A stretch of 64,000 bases of DNA from Myxococcota bacterium (lineage in GTDB: Bacteria > Myxococcota_A > UBA796). This document shows positions 27,050-37,173 of this stretch, one piece after another. The notes beneath the pieces are model-generated. The model ran no database searches and was not told the DNA's origin. It worked only from the letters and a program-made list of their open reading frames with translations. The DNA is taken from NCBI GenBank assembly GCA_029251165.1, contig JAQXDW010000032.1, positions 1 through 64,000 of the forward strand, written 5' to 3'. The first letter of the stretch is position 1. The number at the start of each line of letters is the position of its first letter. The position numbers and the translations under genes are program-made.

Positions 27050-28561
27050 ATGAGCTTGCGCCTGTTGTTGACCTTTTTGTTGTCGCTGACCACGACCTCG
27101 GCCATTGCCCAGCAACCTGGGGATGGAGCAGAGTCCGGAGACGCCGCGGAGCTGGAATTTTATCCGCTCGCCGAGATTCTTGATCCCCTCAAGGAGGATC
27201 GACTCTTCTCCAGTGCTGACATCGGTCTCCAGGTGGTCAACGTCGCCACCGGCGAGGAGGTCTACGCCCACCGGGCGGACGAGAACTTCCTGCCGGCCTC
27301 GGTGATGAAGGTCGTCACCGCCGCAGCGGCGCTGAACACCCTCGGACCATCCTATCGGTTCACCACCGCCATCCTCCGTGATGAAGAGACCGAGCTCGAC
27401 GCAGAGGGCACTCTCGCTGGAGACCTCTACATCTGGGGTGGCGGCGATCCGCAGCTGGTGGTCGAGCAGGTCTGGAAGATGGCCCGAGAGCTCCGGCTGG
27501 CGGGCGTCTACAAGATCGATGGCGATCTGGTCTTTGATGCCGAGTACTTCGACGATGAGTACCTCATCGCCGGCTGGAACAAGAAAGTCGACATCACCAA
27601 CGGCCCAGCCTACTTCGCGCCGATCTCTGCCCTGACCGTCAACTACAACACCACCTCCATTGTGGTCGCTCCGGGCCCCGAAGTCGGAGAGCCCGCCCGG
27701 GTCGAGCTGGAGACTCCGGTCGATCTGTTCACCCTGGAGAACACGGTCTCCACCGGTCGCCTCGGAAGCCGTCCGTGGATGACCATCGAGCGTGACGTCA
27801 ACTGGAAGACGGGCGAGATCACCTTCACGCTTGAAGGCAACATCCCGATGGAAGAGGCTCCCTGGCGCTACTACCGCGCTGTGGCCGATCCCAAGACGCA
27901 CTTCATGGATGTCTTTGAGGAGATGCTCGACGCTCACGACATTGAAGTCGAGGGACGCAGTCGCTTGGCGAAGGCCCCCACGGAGACGGTCGCCCTGGTC
28001 AGCTGGAAGTCACCCAGCCTCCAGGACCTGCTCAACCAGATGAACAAGAACTCCAGCAACATCATCGCTGAGCAGGTGCTCAAGGCGATGGGGGCGGAGG
28101 TTCATGGGGCTCCAGGCACCACAGAGAAGGGCCTGCGGGTCATCTCTGAGTATCTCTCCGGCCTGGGAATCTCTCCAGAGGAAACCTCCCTGGTCAATGG
28201 CTCTGGTCTATCTCGACAGCTCACGCTCAAGCCCAGCCACATCACCGCCGTCTTGATGGACATGTACCACGACCGCACTGTGGGCTCGGAATTCCTCGCG
28301 AGCCTGTCGGTCGGTGGCCAGGATGGTACGCTGAGGCGTCGCTTCAATGACGAAGAGCATACAGGAAGGGTTCGTGGGAAGACTGGGAGCGTCAACGGCG
28401 TGTATTGCCTCTCTGGTTTCATCGAAGCCGGAGATGGTGAGGTCTATGCGTTCTCCTTCCTCGTCAACAACTTCAGTCGGTCCTCCCGACCGGTTCGTCG
28501 GCTCCAGGATCGCTTCGGTGAGTCTCTCCTTGAGTTACCCTCCCCAGATGCATCACCATGA
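27050..28561 (+). CDS. dacB: D-alanyl-D-alanine carboxypeptidase/endopeptidase, PBP4 (S13) family
   Basis: A 503-residue periplasmic penicillin-binding protein. MSLRLLLTFLLSLTTTSAIA is the signal peptide. The three active-site motifs of the S13 family are present: SVMK (Ser84, Lys87), SSN (335-337) and KTG (444-446). Between the first two lies the long insert typical of PBP4/DacB. It cleaves terminal D-Ala or peptide crosslinks in peptidoglycan. The ATG at 27050 is chosen for the signal peptide, as the ribosome-binding site is weak. It is divergent from the sppA fusion. Confidence 0.92.
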   Translation: MSLRLLLTFLLSLTTTSAIAQQPGDGAESGDAAELEFYPLAEILDPLKEDRLFSSADIGLQVVNVATGEEVYAHRADENFLPASVMKVVTAAAALNTLGPSYRFTTAILRDEETELDAEGTLAGDLYIWGGGDPQLVVEQVWKMARELRLAGVYKIDGDLVFDAEYFDDEYLIAGWNKKVDITNGPAYFAPISALTVNYNTTSIVVAPGPEVGEPARVELETPVDLFTLENTVSTGRLGSRPWMTIERDVNWKTGEITFTLEGNIPMEEAPWRYYRAVADPKTHFMDVFEEMLDAHDIEVEGRSRLAKAPTETVALVSWKSPSLQDLLNQMNKNSSNIIAEQVLKAMGAEVHGAPGTTEKGLRVISEYLSGLGISPEETSLVNGSGLSRQLTLKPSHITAVLMDMYHDRTVGSEFLASLSVGGQDGTLRRRFNDEEHTGRVRGKTGSVNGVYCLSGFIEAGDGEVYAFSFLVNNFSRSSRPVRRLQDRFGESLLELPSPDASP

Positions 28562-28565
28562 TGAC

Positions 28566-28596
28566 CTGAGAAGATTGTTTAAGAAATTCTTCTCAG
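28566..28596 (+). terminator. Hairpin after dacB, possible terminator
   Basis: CTGAGAAGA (28566-28574) and TCTTCTCAG (28588-28596) form a perfect 9-base-pair stem with a 13-base loop starting five bases after the dacB stop. No T-tract follows, so termination is uncertain. The rest of the 247-base spacer to 28808 shows only a G-run (28655-28662) and the ribosome-binding site of the next gene. Confidence 0.5.
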
Positions 28597-28808
28597 AGAC
28601 GATCAGAGGTCTTGGTGAACCAGTTGCGGTTCTTCGGTGTCAAAAGAAATAAGGGGGGGGAGTTGTGTGAGAGCACGCTCCTGGGGAAACAATTGATTGC
28701 CAGAGAACCGCAGTACGAAGTAAGCAACGCATATCCACGTCTTCATACTTTCAATCGATCCTCGCGGCATGGGACGGATGCCGCCAGGACGCACACTGGA
28801 GATCCGCA

Positions 28809-29477
28809 GTGAACATGCGTGTTTTCAAGACAAGCATCCTTGCCCTCGCTGCAGGGGGTCTGCTGATCGTCAGCACCATAAGCTCCGCTCAGGATGAGCC
28901 TGCTGGAGTCGACGCGGTAACTGCGGATGAAGAAACCGCTGATGACAGCGCCGACTTCAACCAGGAACTCCTGACCATTGAGGAAGAAGTTTCTTCACTC
29001 AAGGAGCAGGTCTTTCGCTCCAAGGCGACCCTCCAGCTCCTCAAGGAGATTGTGGTTCAGGGGACCTCCGAGGGCAGCAAGGCGACCATCTGGCACGTCA
29101 ACAAGCTGGGCAGCGGCTACACCCTGGAGTCTGTCGCTTACTTCCTCGACGGTCGCGGTCAGTTCTCAAAGTCTGATCCGACCGGCTTGCTCGATGAGCA
29201 GCGGGAATTCAAGGTCTTCGACAACTCACTCCCGCCGGGCAACCACAACCTCACGGTCAACATGAAGCTCCGTGGGAATGGCTTCGGTGTCTTCAGCTAC
29301 GTCAAGAACTACACCTTCAATGTGCAGTCCTCGACCAACTTCATCGCTGAGGAAGGAAAGAGCTGTCAGGTCCGCGTGGTCGCCAATGAGCGCAAGGGCA
29401 TCGGCCGGTCTTTCACCGAGCGCCCCAATGTGGCGTTCGAGACTCGCTGCATCCGGCTGACCGATGCGGACCAGTAG
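28809..29477 (+). CDS. Secreted coiled-coil protein, first gene of the TPR/ExbBD cluster
   Basis: A 222-residue periplasmic protein. GTG at 28809 has GGAG seven bases upstream; an ATG two codons later is possible. Signal peptide ~1-27 (ALAAGGLLIVSTISSAQ), then an acidic linker, a predicted coiled coil (~55-85, LLTIEEEVSSLKEQVFRSKA) and a beta-rich C-terminal domain (~90-220) with the strand-like run VAYFLDGRGQF and two Cys (KSCQV, TRCIR) that may pair. Similar proteins sit beside TPR genes in Myxococcota, sometimes mislabelled dihydrolipoamide acetyltransferase (from memory, unchecked). Its end overlaps the next gene by 14 bases, so the two are coupled. Confidence 0.75.
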   Translation: MNMRVFKTSILALAAGGLLIVSTISSAQDEPAGVDAVTADEETADDSADFNQELLTIEEEVSSLKEQVFRSKATLQLLKEIVVQGTSEGSKATIWHVNKLGSGYTLESVAYFLDGRGQFSKSDPTGLLDEQREFKVFDNSLPPGNHNLTVNMKLRGNGFGVFSYVKNYTFNVQSSTNFIAEEGKSCQVRVVANERKGIGRSFTERPNVAFETRCIRLTDADQ

Positions 29478-31794
29478 GAGGCTCCAGAGGGGGCTGGGAT
29501 CCGTGCTTGTGGCGCTGGTCCTGCTGGGGGCCTCTGCTGAGGCGGCCCGCTCACACGGCGATGATCTCACTCAGATCGACAACACCCTTGTTGAGATTGA
29601 GGGGCGCTCCGAGCGGCTGTCTCTCGACTTTACCCAGCGGCGTGGTCTGATCGGCGCTGCCGAGGCCCGCCAGCGGTATGAGGATGCCGTCTATGCTTTC
29701 CTCATCGGTGAGTATGAGTCTGCCGCGACCACGTTCTTTGCCCTCGTGGAGTCTGAGTCCCTCATCGCCAAGGAGCTCGATCTCGACTCCGAGTGGTACC
29801 TCGCAGAGTGCCTGTTTGAGATGGGGAACTACTCCAGCGCGATTGATTCCTACAATCACATCATCGAGACCGGCGCAGGCCATCCGTTCTTCGTGGATGC
29901 CGTTCGTCGCCAGCTCGAGGTCTACGGCATCACTCAGGACTCCAGAAATTTCCAGAGCCTCTACCGTCGCTACATTCTCTCCGGCCTGGTGAGTCCGACC
30001 GACCAGATAAAGTACACCGTCGCCAAGAGCTTCTACCGGCAGGGCCCAGTCTCCTACGCTCGCGCCAAGGGGCTGTTCAGCGAGCTTCTTCCCGACAGCA
30101 GCTACTACTCTCGTGCGCGGTACTTCATGGGCACCATCCTCGCTGCTGAGGGAGATCTCGCGGCCGCACGCGAGGAGTTCGCCAAGGCTGCAGAGGTCGA
30201 GCCGGTGACTTCCAGCATGCGTGAAGTGCAGCAGCTCTCCTGGCTCGCGCTCGGCCGGACCAGCTACGAACTGGGTGATTACTTCTCCGCGACGGAGCAC
30301 TACCAGAAGCTCACCAGCTCCAGCAGTCACTACGTGGACCAGCTGTATGAGCTCGTCTGGACCTACATCAAGCAGGAAAACTGGGTCGAGGCACTCACCG
30401 CGATTGAGATCTTTCTCATCGCGTTTCCTGAGCACCACTACACCATGCAGCTGCAGATCACGCAGGGGCACCTCCACATGAAGGAGAGTGCCTTCGAGAA
30501 GGCGCTGGTGTCGTATGAGTCGGTGGTGGATACCTTTGCGCCAGTCCAGTCGACCCTCGACGCTCTGGAGTCCCGTCGCGACTCTGCTGCGGATGTCTTC
30601 GTTCGGATGAGCGAAGGAGAGGCCTTCAGCGATAGCATCAACCTGCCACCATTTGCAGTGGATATGCTCGTCGAAGGACCGAACATGTCCCGTGCGGTGA
30701 CCGTCAACCAAGAGCTCTCCCGACAGCGCGGCGATGTCGACTACACCCGCGAGATCATGGAAGAGGTCCAGGTGGCGCTCTCCGGAACGGGCGAGTCCAT
30801 CGGCACCTTCAGCCGCGGTCGATCCGGCCTCGACCTCATCGAAGAGCGGACCCTCGTGGTCCGCTCTGATGTCCTCACCGTCGAGCTGGACTACCTCCTG
30901 GAGAACGCTCCAGAGCGCTACACTCCGGAGCTTCGCACCCTTCAGGACCGCTTCATGCTCCTTGCCATCGCAACTGAAGATGTGCAGGGGGCTGAGAACG
31001 CCAGTGCTGATGCTTACCAGACCTACCTCGACCAGGTTCGAGAGGTTCAGAGCGTTGCGTTTACCACTCAGCAGCTCACCGTCGAGCTGACCGCTGAGGC
31101 TGCGGCGATTCGAAGCCAGCTTCAGCAGAAGACCCTCTCTGAGTCTGACGAGGCCTACGTCAATCGGTTGCTGGCTGAGGTCACCGCAGAGCTGGTTGAG
31201 CACAGCAAGCGGCTGGAGGCACTCCAGTCTGAGACGACGCGCCGCCAGGTCATGCGCGCCGCACCGGACACCTCTACGGACAGCAGCTCTCAGCGCGATC
31301 TCATCGCCCGTGAGTACGATGAGATTCACAAGCAGCTGGCGACGTATTGGCAGCGCACGGATGCTTCGGACCGTGCGCCCCTGCAGTCTCACACAAACAC
31401 GATCTGGACCCGCATCAGTGCAGTGGATGCACTGTCTGAGCGAGTCCGTGTCAAGCTGAACGACACCGAGCGCAAGGAAATCGCCGAGCTTCGTCAGGTT
31501 CTGCTGAAGGAGGAGGGGCGGTTCAGCTCGATTGACACCACCCTCACCAGCACCACCGACGATGCCGGCGAGCTCGCCGCGCTCATTACTCAGGAAGAAT
31601 TCGGCCGTCTCAAGGACGAGTTCTCCGACACCATTATGCGAGCGGACGTCGGCATCGTCGACGTCTACTGGATCCGCAAGAACGAGATCTCCGATGAGGC
31701 TGAGCGCCTCCGGATTGAGCGTGCGGACCAGGAAGCTGAGCTCAAGAAGCGCTTCGAGGTCATTCACCAGAAGCTGGAGAACCAGGAGCAGTAA
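29464..31794 (+). CDS. Exported TPR and coiled-coil protein
   Basis: A 776-residue protein with a signal peptide (residues ~1-28, LVALVLLGASAEA). The N-terminal half (~60-380) is built of tetratricopeptide-type helical pairs such as YEDAVYAFLIGEYESAATTF and WYLAECLFEMGNYSSAIDSY. The C-terminal half (~390-776) is long acidic helix with coiled-coil character and no enzyme motif. It overlaps the preceding gene and is followed two bases later by the next TPR gene. By layout it resembles TPR components of Myxococcus gliding or spore-coat export machines (Agl/Glt/Nfs); a one-to-one orthologue is not claimed. Probably a periplasmic scaffold. Confidence 0.8.
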   Translation: MRTSRRLQRGLGSVLVALVLLGASAEAARSHGDDLTQIDNTLVEIEGRSERLSLDFTQRRGLIGAAEARQRYEDAVYAFLIGEYESAATTFFALVESESLIAKELDLDSEWYLAECLFEMGNYSSAIDSYNHIIETGAGHPFFVDAVRRQLEVYGITQDSRNFQSLYRRYILSGLVSPTDQIKYTVAKSFYRQGPVSYARAKGLFSELLPDSSYYSRARYFMGTILAAEGDLAAAREEFAKAAEVEPVTSSMREVQQLSWLALGRTSYELGDYFSATEHYQKLTSSSSHYVDQLYELVWTYIKQENWVEALTAIEIFLIAFPEHHYTMQLQITQGHLHMKESAFEKALVSYESVVDTFAPVQSTLDALESRRDSAADVFVRMSEGEAFSDSINLPPFAVDMLVEGPNMSRAVTVNQELSRQRGDVDYTREIMEEVQVALSGTGESIGTFSRGRSGLDLIEERTLVVRSDVLTVELDYLLENAPERYTPELRTLQDRFMLLAIATEDVQGAENASADAYQTYLDQVREVQSVAFTTQQLTVELTAEAAAIRSQLQQKTLSESDEAYVNRLLAEVTAELVEHSKRLEALQSETTRRQVMRAAPDTSTDSSSQRDLIAREYDEIHKQLATYWQRTDASDRAPLQSHTNTIWTRISAVDALSERVRVKLNDTERKEIAELRQVLLKEEGRFSSIDTTLTSTTDDAGELAALITQEEFGRLKDEFSDTIMRADVGIVDVYWIRKNEISDEAERLRIERADQEAELKKRFEVIHQKLENQEQ

Positions 31795-31796
31795 TC

Positions 31797-34700
31797 ATGA
31801 CTTCGCGTCGACACCTTCGCCTGCTGGCGCTGCTTCTGGTCCCCGCTCTGGCGACCGCACAGCAGCCCGTTGAAGGGGGAGAAGAGGGTGACAGCGCATC
31901 GGTGGTCGTCGAGAGCGGCACCGAGCACCCCGGCGAGCTGGAGAACTTCCGGCAGACCGCAGCGCGCTACAACGATCGGATGCGTGAGTTCGAGACCGAG
32001 GCCCGCTCGATCATCGACTCGCGTGAGGCACGAGACAAAGAGTCTCTCCGCGCCAGCTATGACGCGTTGCTGACTGATCTCGGAGAGGATGAGTACCGTC
32101 TCCGTGAGACTGCCGTCGCGCGGTTCGAGGGCTTCCTGCGGAAGTACGAGGACGCCCCGGAGTCTGCGAGCATCATGTTCCGACTCGCTGAGCTGTACTT
32201 CGAGAAGTCAGAGGAGGACTACATCCTCGCTGATCGAGAGTACGAGCGGATCAGCAATGATCTGATGGAAGCTGGCGACTACGACAGCATCCCTGCGGTT
32301 CCGCAGAAAGACTTCGCCCGCTCCATCTCGCTGTACAACCGCATCCTCACAAGCCACCCGGACTACCAGTTCTCTGACGGTGCGCACTACATGCTCGGCT
32401 ACCTCTATGCCGACACGAACGCCGCCCAGAGCAACTCAAAGACTGCGCTGTCGCACTTTCAGTCGCTTGTCTCTGACTACCCAGACTCTCAGTTCGCCTC
32501 AAATGCTCACCTCAACATCGGCGAGCACTACTTTGAAGAGAACGATCTTGACTCTGCGATCACCCACTATCGGAAGGTTGTAGAGCTTGAGGGAGAAGAG
32601 GGGAAGCTCTACGACAAGGGCCTCTACAAGCTCGCATGGTCGCACTACAAGCAGTCCAACTATGGGCAGGCGCTCAGCTTGTTGAACACCTTGCTCGACT
32701 ACTCTGAGGAGACCTACCAGTCAACAGGGCAGGAGTCGGCCATGGCGAAGGAGGCGGTCGAGTACACCGCCATCTCGTTCTCCGACCAGGCCGATATGTC
32801 TGGTGAGTTCCCGGTCAATGTCGCGGCAAACTTCTACGAGCAGAACGGCGATCGTCCCTTCGAGTCTCGAGTCTACAAGCGGCTCGCGGATGTCCTCATC
32901 CAGCAGTCCCGCTACGAAGACGCCATCGCGACTTACGAGTTCATTCAGAGCCGATGGCCTGAGGACCCGGAGAATCCAGACTTCCAGTGGAAGGTCGCGG
33001 AGCTGTACAACTCGCTGCCGGTCCCCGACATTGACGCGACCAACAACGCAATCGTTGCCCTCAACGATCGCTACAACGATCAGTCGGACTGGTGGCGTGC
33101 CAACCAGACCAACCCCGACGCGCTCGCGAATGCCCGCGGATACATTGAGAAGTCGCTCTCTACCGTTGCCTCTAACGCCCACTATCAGGCGAACCAGACG
33201 GGTGAATCTGCCGACTTCAACAAGGCGGCGGGTCTCTATCAGCAGTACCTCAACGAGTTCCCGTTCGCGGACAACTACTACCAGATCCAGTGGTACCTCG
33301 CCGACACGCTCCAGCAGTCTGGGCGCTTCGGAGAGGCTGAGGTCCAGTACGGTCAGCTCCTGAAGTCTGCTGATGAGCACAATTTCGGCGCAATGTCGCT
33401 ATACAAGCAGGTTCTCGTCAGGCGTCAGCTGGTCATCAACCTGCACGGCACCACCTATGAGCTGCCGTCAGACGCCGCCGTTGAGACTGTCGAGACCTTG
33501 CCCAGCGGCAAGGAACGCAACATCTATGCTATCGGAGAGGGGCATCAGTCCTACCTCGATGGCAACGACGAGCTGATGCAGATTGACTTTGGCGAAGAGC
33601 TGATTGTGCTCAACCAGGTCATCGCTGAGACTGACGACGCCGACAATAAGGAGAACCTCGAGCTCATTGCTGCAGAGCTTGGGCAGATCGAGGGCATCCT
33701 GCGGACGAACCAGGGCGCCATCTCTTACGAGATCGCTCAGATGATGTTCAACCACGGCCGATACGATGAGGCTCGCGAGCGGTTCTTCGACATCATCGCA
33801 AAGTGGCCTGACCAGATGTACGCCAACTACTCGGCGAACCTCATCCTAGACACCTACACCGCTCAAGAAGATCTGGAGAACCTCCGAATCGTCTCAAGCC
33901 GATTTGCGCTGAGTCCGCCAGGACCTCCCGGAGAGGTCGACAACTCCATCTTCCGAAACATCGAGCAGAAGGCTGCATTCAAGCAGGCGGGAGCCTACTC
34001 CCTCCAGGCAATCGAGCTGCGGCGTGATGGAGACGAAGCCAGCGCACGTGAGATGCGCCTGAAGGCCGCTGAGGAGTATCTCGCGTACACCCAGACCTAC
34101 ACCGAAGAGAACGACATCTACCGCAAGGCGTTCTACAACATCGGTCAGAATTATGCCGAGGCTGGAAACTACGACGAGGCCAATGGCTACTTCAGGCAGT
34201 ACGTCGATCGCTTTCCCGGCGACGAGCTGAGCTTCCCGCTGACCTTCCGCATCGCGCTCAACTATGCCTCGACGCTAAACCTTGAGGAAGCCGTCAAGTA
34301 CTTCGAGCAGCTCTACGATGCTGCGGGCAAGGACTACGCTGACGCACCCACAGCGCTGTACAACGCTGCATTCCTCCGCATCGGCATGAACGACTACCGT
34401 GGTGCAGCGGAGAACTTCGAGCGCTATTCCCGTGAGTTCCCGACCATCTCGGATGCTGAGAGCGTCATGTTCCGGGCCGGTGCGCAGTGGGAGAAGATCG
34501 ACAGCACTGAGGCCATTCGCTTCTACAAGCGCTACCTCAGCAACTACCAGGGGACCAGCCCCGACCGCATGATGGAGGCCTACAACCGGATCGCGGAGCT
34601 GACGGAGGAGTCTGGCGCCCGCGCCCGTCAGGTTGATGCTGCATGGGACGATCTCACCAGCGCTTATCTGTCGTACAAGGATCAGATCGGTCCGGCTGGC

Positions 34701-35258
34701 CGGCACTATGCCGCTCATGCCGAATTCCGTCAGGTCGAGCGAGTATTCGAAACCTTCAAGGAGATCAACTACACCAGCAACGACACGCGGAACGCCGAGC
34801 TGCTCATCCAGCAGAAGCCGGAAGACCTCGCCGCTCTGGAAGCGCGCTGCATGGCGATGATCACCGAATATCAGGACTTCGAGTACTCCTCAGCAGCGCT
34901 CTTCATCGCGGGTCTGGCCTACCTGACGTACTCTGACATGCTCTACGACGCACCGCCGCCGAAGAGCCTCGATGAGGAAGAGGTTGATCTCTATCGGGAG
35001 GCCATCGATGAGCGTCGCCTTCCCATTGAGGACAAGGGCAAGAACCGTCTGAGTGCGAACCTCCAGAAGGCGGCCGATGCGCATCGCTGGTCACCGTGGA
35101 TGAGCCGCACGAAGGTAGAGCTTTCACGCCGATTCCCTGGTGAGTATGCTCCAGAGAAGGACGAAATCCGCGGCATGGGAGACAGCAACTACGTCCCCGG
35201 TGCGGGACCGATATCTGTCCGCCAGGATGAAACTGCTCAAGAAGAGGGGCAGCAATGA
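31797..35258 (+). CDS. Large exported TPR protein (1153 residues)
   Basis: Signal peptide (MTSRRHLRLLALLLVPALATA) followed by an array of TPR-like helical repeats along nearly the whole chain, for example HYMLGYLYADTN, FQSLVSDYPDSQFASNAHLN and KAFYNIGQNYAEAGNYDEA. Many repeats have the aromatic/Asp-Pro pattern of the TolA-binding-protein/YbgF type. AGGAG precedes the ATG, two bases after the previous stop, and the gene ends with an ATGA overlap into the next TPR lipoprotein. The size and position suggest a main periplasmic scaffold of the cluster, perhaps touching peptidoglycan or the outer membrane. No enzymatic motif. Confidence 0.85.
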   Translation: MTSRRHLRLLALLLVPALATAQQPVEGGEEGDSASVVVESGTEHPGELENFRQTAARYNDRMREFETEARSIIDSREARDKESLRASYDALLTDLGEDEYRLRETAVARFEGFLRKYEDAPESASIMFRLAELYFEKSEEDYILADREYERISNDLMEAGDYDSIPAVPQKDFARSISLYNRILTSHPDYQFSDGAHYMLGYLYADTNAAQSNSKTALSHFQSLVSDYPDSQFASNAHLNIGEHYFEENDLDSAITHYRKVVELEGEEGKLYDKGLYKLAWSHYKQSNYGQALSLLNTLLDYSEETYQSTGQESAMAKEAVEYTAISFSDQADMSGEFPVNVAANFYEQNGDRPFESRVYKRLADVLIQQSRYEDAIATYEFIQSRWPEDPENPDFQWKVAELYNSLPVPDIDATNNAIVALNDRYNDQSDWWRANQTNPDALANARGYIEKSLSTVASNAHYQANQTGESADFNKAAGLYQQYLNEFPFADNYYQIQWYLADTLQQSGRFGEAEVQYGQLLKSADEHNFGAMSLYKQVLVRRQLVINLHGTTYELPSDAAVETVETLPSGKERNIYAIGEGHQSYLDGNDELMQIDFGEELIVLNQVIAETDDADNKENLELIAAELGQIEGILRTNQGAISYEIAQMMFNHGRYDEARERFFDIIAKWPDQMYANYSANLILDTYTAQEDLENLRIVSSRFALSPPGPPGEVDNSIFRNIEQKAAFKQAGAYSLQAIELRRDGDEASAREMRLKAAEEYLAYTQTYTEENDIYRKAFYNIGQNYAEAGNYDEANGYFRQYVDRFPGDELSFPLTFRIALNYASTLNLEEAVKYFEQLYDAAGKDYADAPTALYNAAFLRIGMNDYRGAAENFERYSREFPTISDAESVMFRAGAQWEKIDSTEAIRFYKRYLSNYQGTSPDRMMEAYNRIAELTEESGARARQVDAAWDDLTSAYLSYKDQIGPAGRHYAAHAEFRQVERVFETFKEINYTSNDTRNAELLIQQKPEDLAALEARCMAMITEYQDFEYSSAALFIAGLAYLTYSDMLYDAPPPKSLDEEEVDLYREAIDERRLPIEDKGKNRLSANLQKAADAHRWSPWMSRTKVELSRRFPGEYAPEKDEIRGMGDSNYVPGAGPISVRQDETAQEEGQQ

Positions 35259-37171
35259 GCCGCACCACTGTGTTTCTCCCCGTCGCCCTCAGCCTGCTGA
35301 TCGCCTGCAATGGTGGAAAAAACAACGGCGTCGAGGGAATCCCCGATGTCGTCTCCGCGCAGACTCCTGGCTCGACGGGAGCTGCTGAAGGGGCGGATCC
35401 TGCTACCGCGGCCGCACCAGTCTTCGAGATGACACCCGAGATGATCGATGCGCGTGTGAGCGAGGCTGCTGCATGGCTGACCACGCGTCAGCAGGACCAG
35501 GCGGTCTCAGCGCTCTCAGTGCTCAAGGAACTGTCCGTTGAGGCCCCGAATCTCGCAGAGATCCCCTACAATATGGGGGTCGCTCATGAGATTCTTGGCG
35601 ACGACAATGAGGCACGCAAGCGCTACCTTCGTGCCACAGACATTGATCCGACGCTCGGAGAGGCGTGGCTGAATCTCGGCGCCATCGCCGAGCGTGAGGG
35701 TGAGCTTGACCGCGCGCTGCAGGCCTACAAGGCTGGACTGCGGAATGCTCCAGAGAACCCAGACCTCGTCGTTGGTGTCATCGGTGTGCTTCGCAAGCTC
35801 GGTAAGCACGAAGCTGCGATATCTGAGGCTCGCTCTGCGCTGGCGAAGAACGCCAACAATGTAAACGCCTACAACAACCTCGGCCTGGTCTACATCGAGC
35901 AGGGCAACCTCGATCTCGCGCAGTTTATCTATCAGAAGGCGCTCGCGGATATCGTGGGTGCCGAGCAGAATGCGCTCGTGCACGCCAACCTCGGTCAGGT
36001 CTTTCTCCTGCAAGAAAAGACCGCGAACGCTCGACTAGAGTTTGAGCGCGCGCTGGAGCTTCAGCCCGATCTCGTCGTGGCCAAGATGTTCCTCGCTCAG
36101 CTGCACATGGACAACCGCGACTGGGATGCCACTGCGTTGGTCCTGGAGGAAGCGCTCGCACTCGAGCCGAGCAATCCAGCCATCCATGTCAACCTTGGGA
36201 TCGCGTATCGTGGGCAGGGTGAACTGGAGAAGGCACAATCTTCCTACGAGAAGGCGCTGGAGTTAGAGCCAGACAATCCCGATCCGTACCTCAACTTGGC
36301 GATCCTGTTCAGCGATCACATGCAAGCCTATGATGCGGCGCTTCAGGCGCTGGAGACGTACCAGACTCAGGGTGGGACTCTCGCAGAGCTGGCAGCGCAG
36401 TGGGATGCAGAGATTCGCAAGGAGCAGAAGAAGTTCGAGCGAGCTCAGGAGCGCAAGCAGCGTCGAGAGGAAGCCAAGAAGCGCGAAGAACTCGCCCGTC
36501 AGGCGGAAGAACGCGAAGCCGCTGAGGCCGCCGAAGACGCTGCGCAGCAAGCCGCCGAAGAAGCCGCGCGTCAGGCAATCGAAGATGTCGCGCGCCAGGC
36601 TGCTGAGGACGCTGCCCAGCCGGCCGAGGATACGGCACAGCCAATACCGGATGCGGCACAGCCGACACCGGATACTGCGCAGCCAACACCGGATGCTGCG
36701 CAGCCAACGGAGGAAGCCTCACCGCTTCCTACGGTCTGGAGCAGTGGTGATGAAGCTGGAGCAGACAGTGTGGCTCCTGCTCCCGTTGAGCCTCCCCCTG
36801 CTGAGGAACCCCAGCCAGTGGATGATGCTCCACCTGCCGGCAACGACACCGACTCGAGCTCAAGTCCGTGGGGAGGGGAGGGCGCCCAGAGTGCCTCAGT
36901 CGATGAAATCCTTCAGGCCGGAACAGGCGGAATTATCGCCGGTGCGAGCTGCGCTGCCCTCGGAGCCTGCGGCACTGCCGGTTTGGAATGCGCAAGCAGT
37001 GGAGTCTGTCAGGAAGCTGGAACCCAGGGAACCTTTGCCCTTGGTGTCAACTGCAGCATCGACTCCGAGTGCGCCTATGGGCTCGCATGCGTCTCTCAGA
37101 CCTGCAACGAGCCTCCGGGTGCCCAGCCTGCGCCGGACACGACTGGAACTGACAACCCATGGGGGCCATAA
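35255..37171 (+). CDS. TPR lipoprotein with Ala/Glu coil, Pro repeats and Cys-rich C-terminus
   Basis: A 638-residue lipoprotein (MSRTTVFLPVALSLLIAC, Cys18). Residues ~60-375 hold about nine canonical TPRs, ending with LGIAYRGQGELEKAQSSYEK. Then comes a charged Ala/Glu/Arg helix (~380-460), short repeats of the type AQPTPDTAQPTPDA (~463-490), a Pro-rich acidic linker, and a Cys-rich tail (~555-625) with eight Cys in CAALGAC, ECASSGVC, NCSIDSEC and ACVSQTC. That tail resembles small disulfide modules found on myxobacterial surface proteins. The ATG overlaps the previous stop. Likely an outer-membrane-anchored assembly factor; orientation unknown. Confidence 0.85.
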   Translation: MSRTTVFLPVALSLLIACNGGKNNGVEGIPDVVSAQTPGSTGAAEGADPATAAAPVFEMTPEMIDARVSEAAAWLTTRQQDQAVSALSVLKELSVEAPNLAEIPYNMGVAHEILGDDNEARKRYLRATDIDPTLGEAWLNLGAIAEREGELDRALQAYKAGLRNAPENPDLVVGVIGVLRKLGKHEAAISEARSALAKNANNVNAYNNLGLVYIEQGNLDLAQFIYQKALADIVGAEQNALVHANLGQVFLLQEKTANARLEFERALELQPDLVVAKMFLAQLHMDNRDWDATALVLEEALALEPSNPAIHVNLGIAYRGQGELEKAQSSYEKALELEPDNPDPYLNLAILFSDHMQAYDAALQALETYQTQGGTLAELAAQWDAEIRKEQKKFERAQERKQRREEAKKREELARQAEEREAAEAAEDAAQQAAEEAARQAIEDVARQAAEDAAQPAEDTAQPIPDAAQPTPDTAQPTPDAAQPTEEASPLPTVWSSGDEAGADSVAPAPVEPPPAEEPQPVDDAPPAGNDTDSSSSPWGGEGAQSASVDEILQAGTGGIIAGASCAALGACGTAGLECASSGVCQEAGTQGTFALGVNCSIDSECAYGLACVSQTCNEPPGAQPAPDTTGTDNPWGP

Positions 37172-37173
37172 CC

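Noticed and set aside
29551..31767. A 738-codon open frame on the minus strand opposite the first TPR gene
   Set aside because: It is a high-GC codon-phase shadow: the + strand frame has a signal peptide and clear TPR pattern, while the minus frame has no family resemblance, no ribosome-binding site and abnormal composition.
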